A DNA stretch of 64,000 bases from Diphasiastrum complanatum (taxonomy: Eukaryota > Streptophyta > Lycopodiopsida > Lycopodiales > Lycopodiaceae): assembly GCA_029204225.1 (NCBI GenBank), contig CM055100.1, positions 19,986,155 through 20,050,154 on the forward strand, in the 5' to 3' direction. A model generated the notes under the pieces. That model searched no databases. It was not told where the DNA came from and saw only the letters and a list, made by a program, of their open reading frames with translations. Both the position numbers and the translations under genes were made by a program. Shown here in pieces: positions 63,196 to 64,000 of this stretch (position 1 is the first letter of the stretch; every line of letters begins with the position of its first letter).

Positions 63196-64000
63196 TAAGC
63201 TTTACCCTTGCTTGAGTAGGGTTAATGGATGTAGTGTTGACGGTTAGTGTTAGATGTGGATCATAAGCATGTGCTTGATTATGAACTATGCTATTGCTCT
63301 CATGGAAATGAATTCCGTGTGACAACATGTTAGTCATCTTCATCTCCTTTGATGCTTGATGTGCTTGGATCTAGGGTTGAAGGTGCATAGGAAATATGTG
63401 CTACAATTTTGCCGCCAATTCCAAGGAGCTATGCCACTTTTTCATTTTTCAGCATGTTTCTAATTCATGCTTGGATGTTAGTTTGCATTTAGGCATCTTG
63501 TCTTGGCATGGAAGTGTTAAAATTGCATTTTAGGAATAATTTGGGAGAGATTTTGTTTGATTTGTGTAGATCTTTTAGCTTGAAATCTGTTTCGATTGTT
63601 GTGAGCAGGGGAAGCCAGACAGATCACCATTTTTAAGATCCATTTGGATTAGAAGAAATCAATAAAAATCGTTCATTTCTACTATTTTGGTGATAAAAGG
63701 GACACAATTTTCATCAGTCACTGATAACTTTTTGTTCCTTTGCAACCAACATTCGCCGACTTGTGTAGACACAGTACTGCCATGATGCATGAAGCTACAG
63801 TTTGAAGGGCAAAGGTTTCTTCCCAGTGGATTTCCAGAAACGGAACAAAAACCACCAATAAATGTGAAAAAAAAACTCCCTAAAAACAAAAAAAATACAA
63901 AAAACCAACTTTTGTCTGGTCTTCTATGCCTAGATCTGACCTATAGCTAGGTCGGCGACGGTCAATTCCAAAAACTAGTAAAAGGCTAAAGTGACTATTC
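63129..64000 (+). mobile_element. Second copy of the gypsy LTR end and leader (truncated by window end)
   Basis: From ATACTTTTTG at 63126 through a GA tract (63135-63191), the LTR end at about 63406 and a degraded primer site, this follows 14374-14720. The leader (63440-64000) follows 14750-15320 at roughly 80-85%. Gag would lie beyond the window. The start of the LTR is missing or replaced by the SINE. Confidence 0.82.

Overview
The window is nuclear DNA of a land plant, almost certainly from a large, repeat-rich genome. The evidence is spliced genes with GT/AG introns, Ty1-copia and Ty3-gypsy retrotransposons primed by plant tRNAs, tRNA-derived SINEs, and very long (CT)n/(GA)n tracts. The two cellular genes match plant families but diverge from the flowering-plant sequences I know, so a fern or other non-angiosperm is possible. 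That is inference only.

Only two conventional cellular genes are visible. One (+ strand, 27112-30641) is a five-exon YIF1-family gene for ER-Golgi vesicle trafficking, and all its exon junctions agree in phase. The other (- strand, 60398-61926) is a BMT5-like (DUF2431) Rossmann-fold methyltransferase gene; its last three exons join cleanly, but its first junction carries an in-frame stop. A short gene start (13 codons plus a splice donor) is present in two copies at 42083 and 46923, inside an approximately 2 kb segmental duplication. Two further spliced ORFs of unknown or transposon-related origin lie at 54124-55050 and 56790-57430.

Layout: 1-5313, two nested or adjacent decayed copia elements on the - strand. 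5685-12240, a copia element on the + strand with both LTRs. 13050-13890, a copia tail on the - strand. 13914-17100, a gypsy element with a tRNA-Asp-type primer site. 17150-18801, an internally deleted copia element. 18906-22647, a young gag-only copia-like element. 22650-24953, a chromovirus integrase and LTR, with an inverted LTR piece to about 25178. 25386-26712, two tRNA-derived retrosequences. 26900-30700, the YIF1 gene. 33000-34450, microsatellites. 35780-47985, a segmental duplication whose first copy was split by a structurally complete 5.4 kb copia element (36446-41852, TSD TGCTC); a copia pol fragment lies before the second copy. 49870-53034, a chromovirus. 54100-59800, mostly unassigned sequence with small repeats. 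60398-62000, the methyltransferase gene. 62978-64000, a SINE abutting a second copy of the 13914 gypsy family.

The retroelements do not form a pathway together. Their relationships give a relative chronology: the duplication came first, then the copia insertion inside it (LTRs about 5% diverged by eye), and the gag-only element is more recent (LTRs about 2% diverged). CT tracts repeatedly sit inside LTRs or at the ends of repeats, which suggests that the mobile elements seeded the microsatellites.
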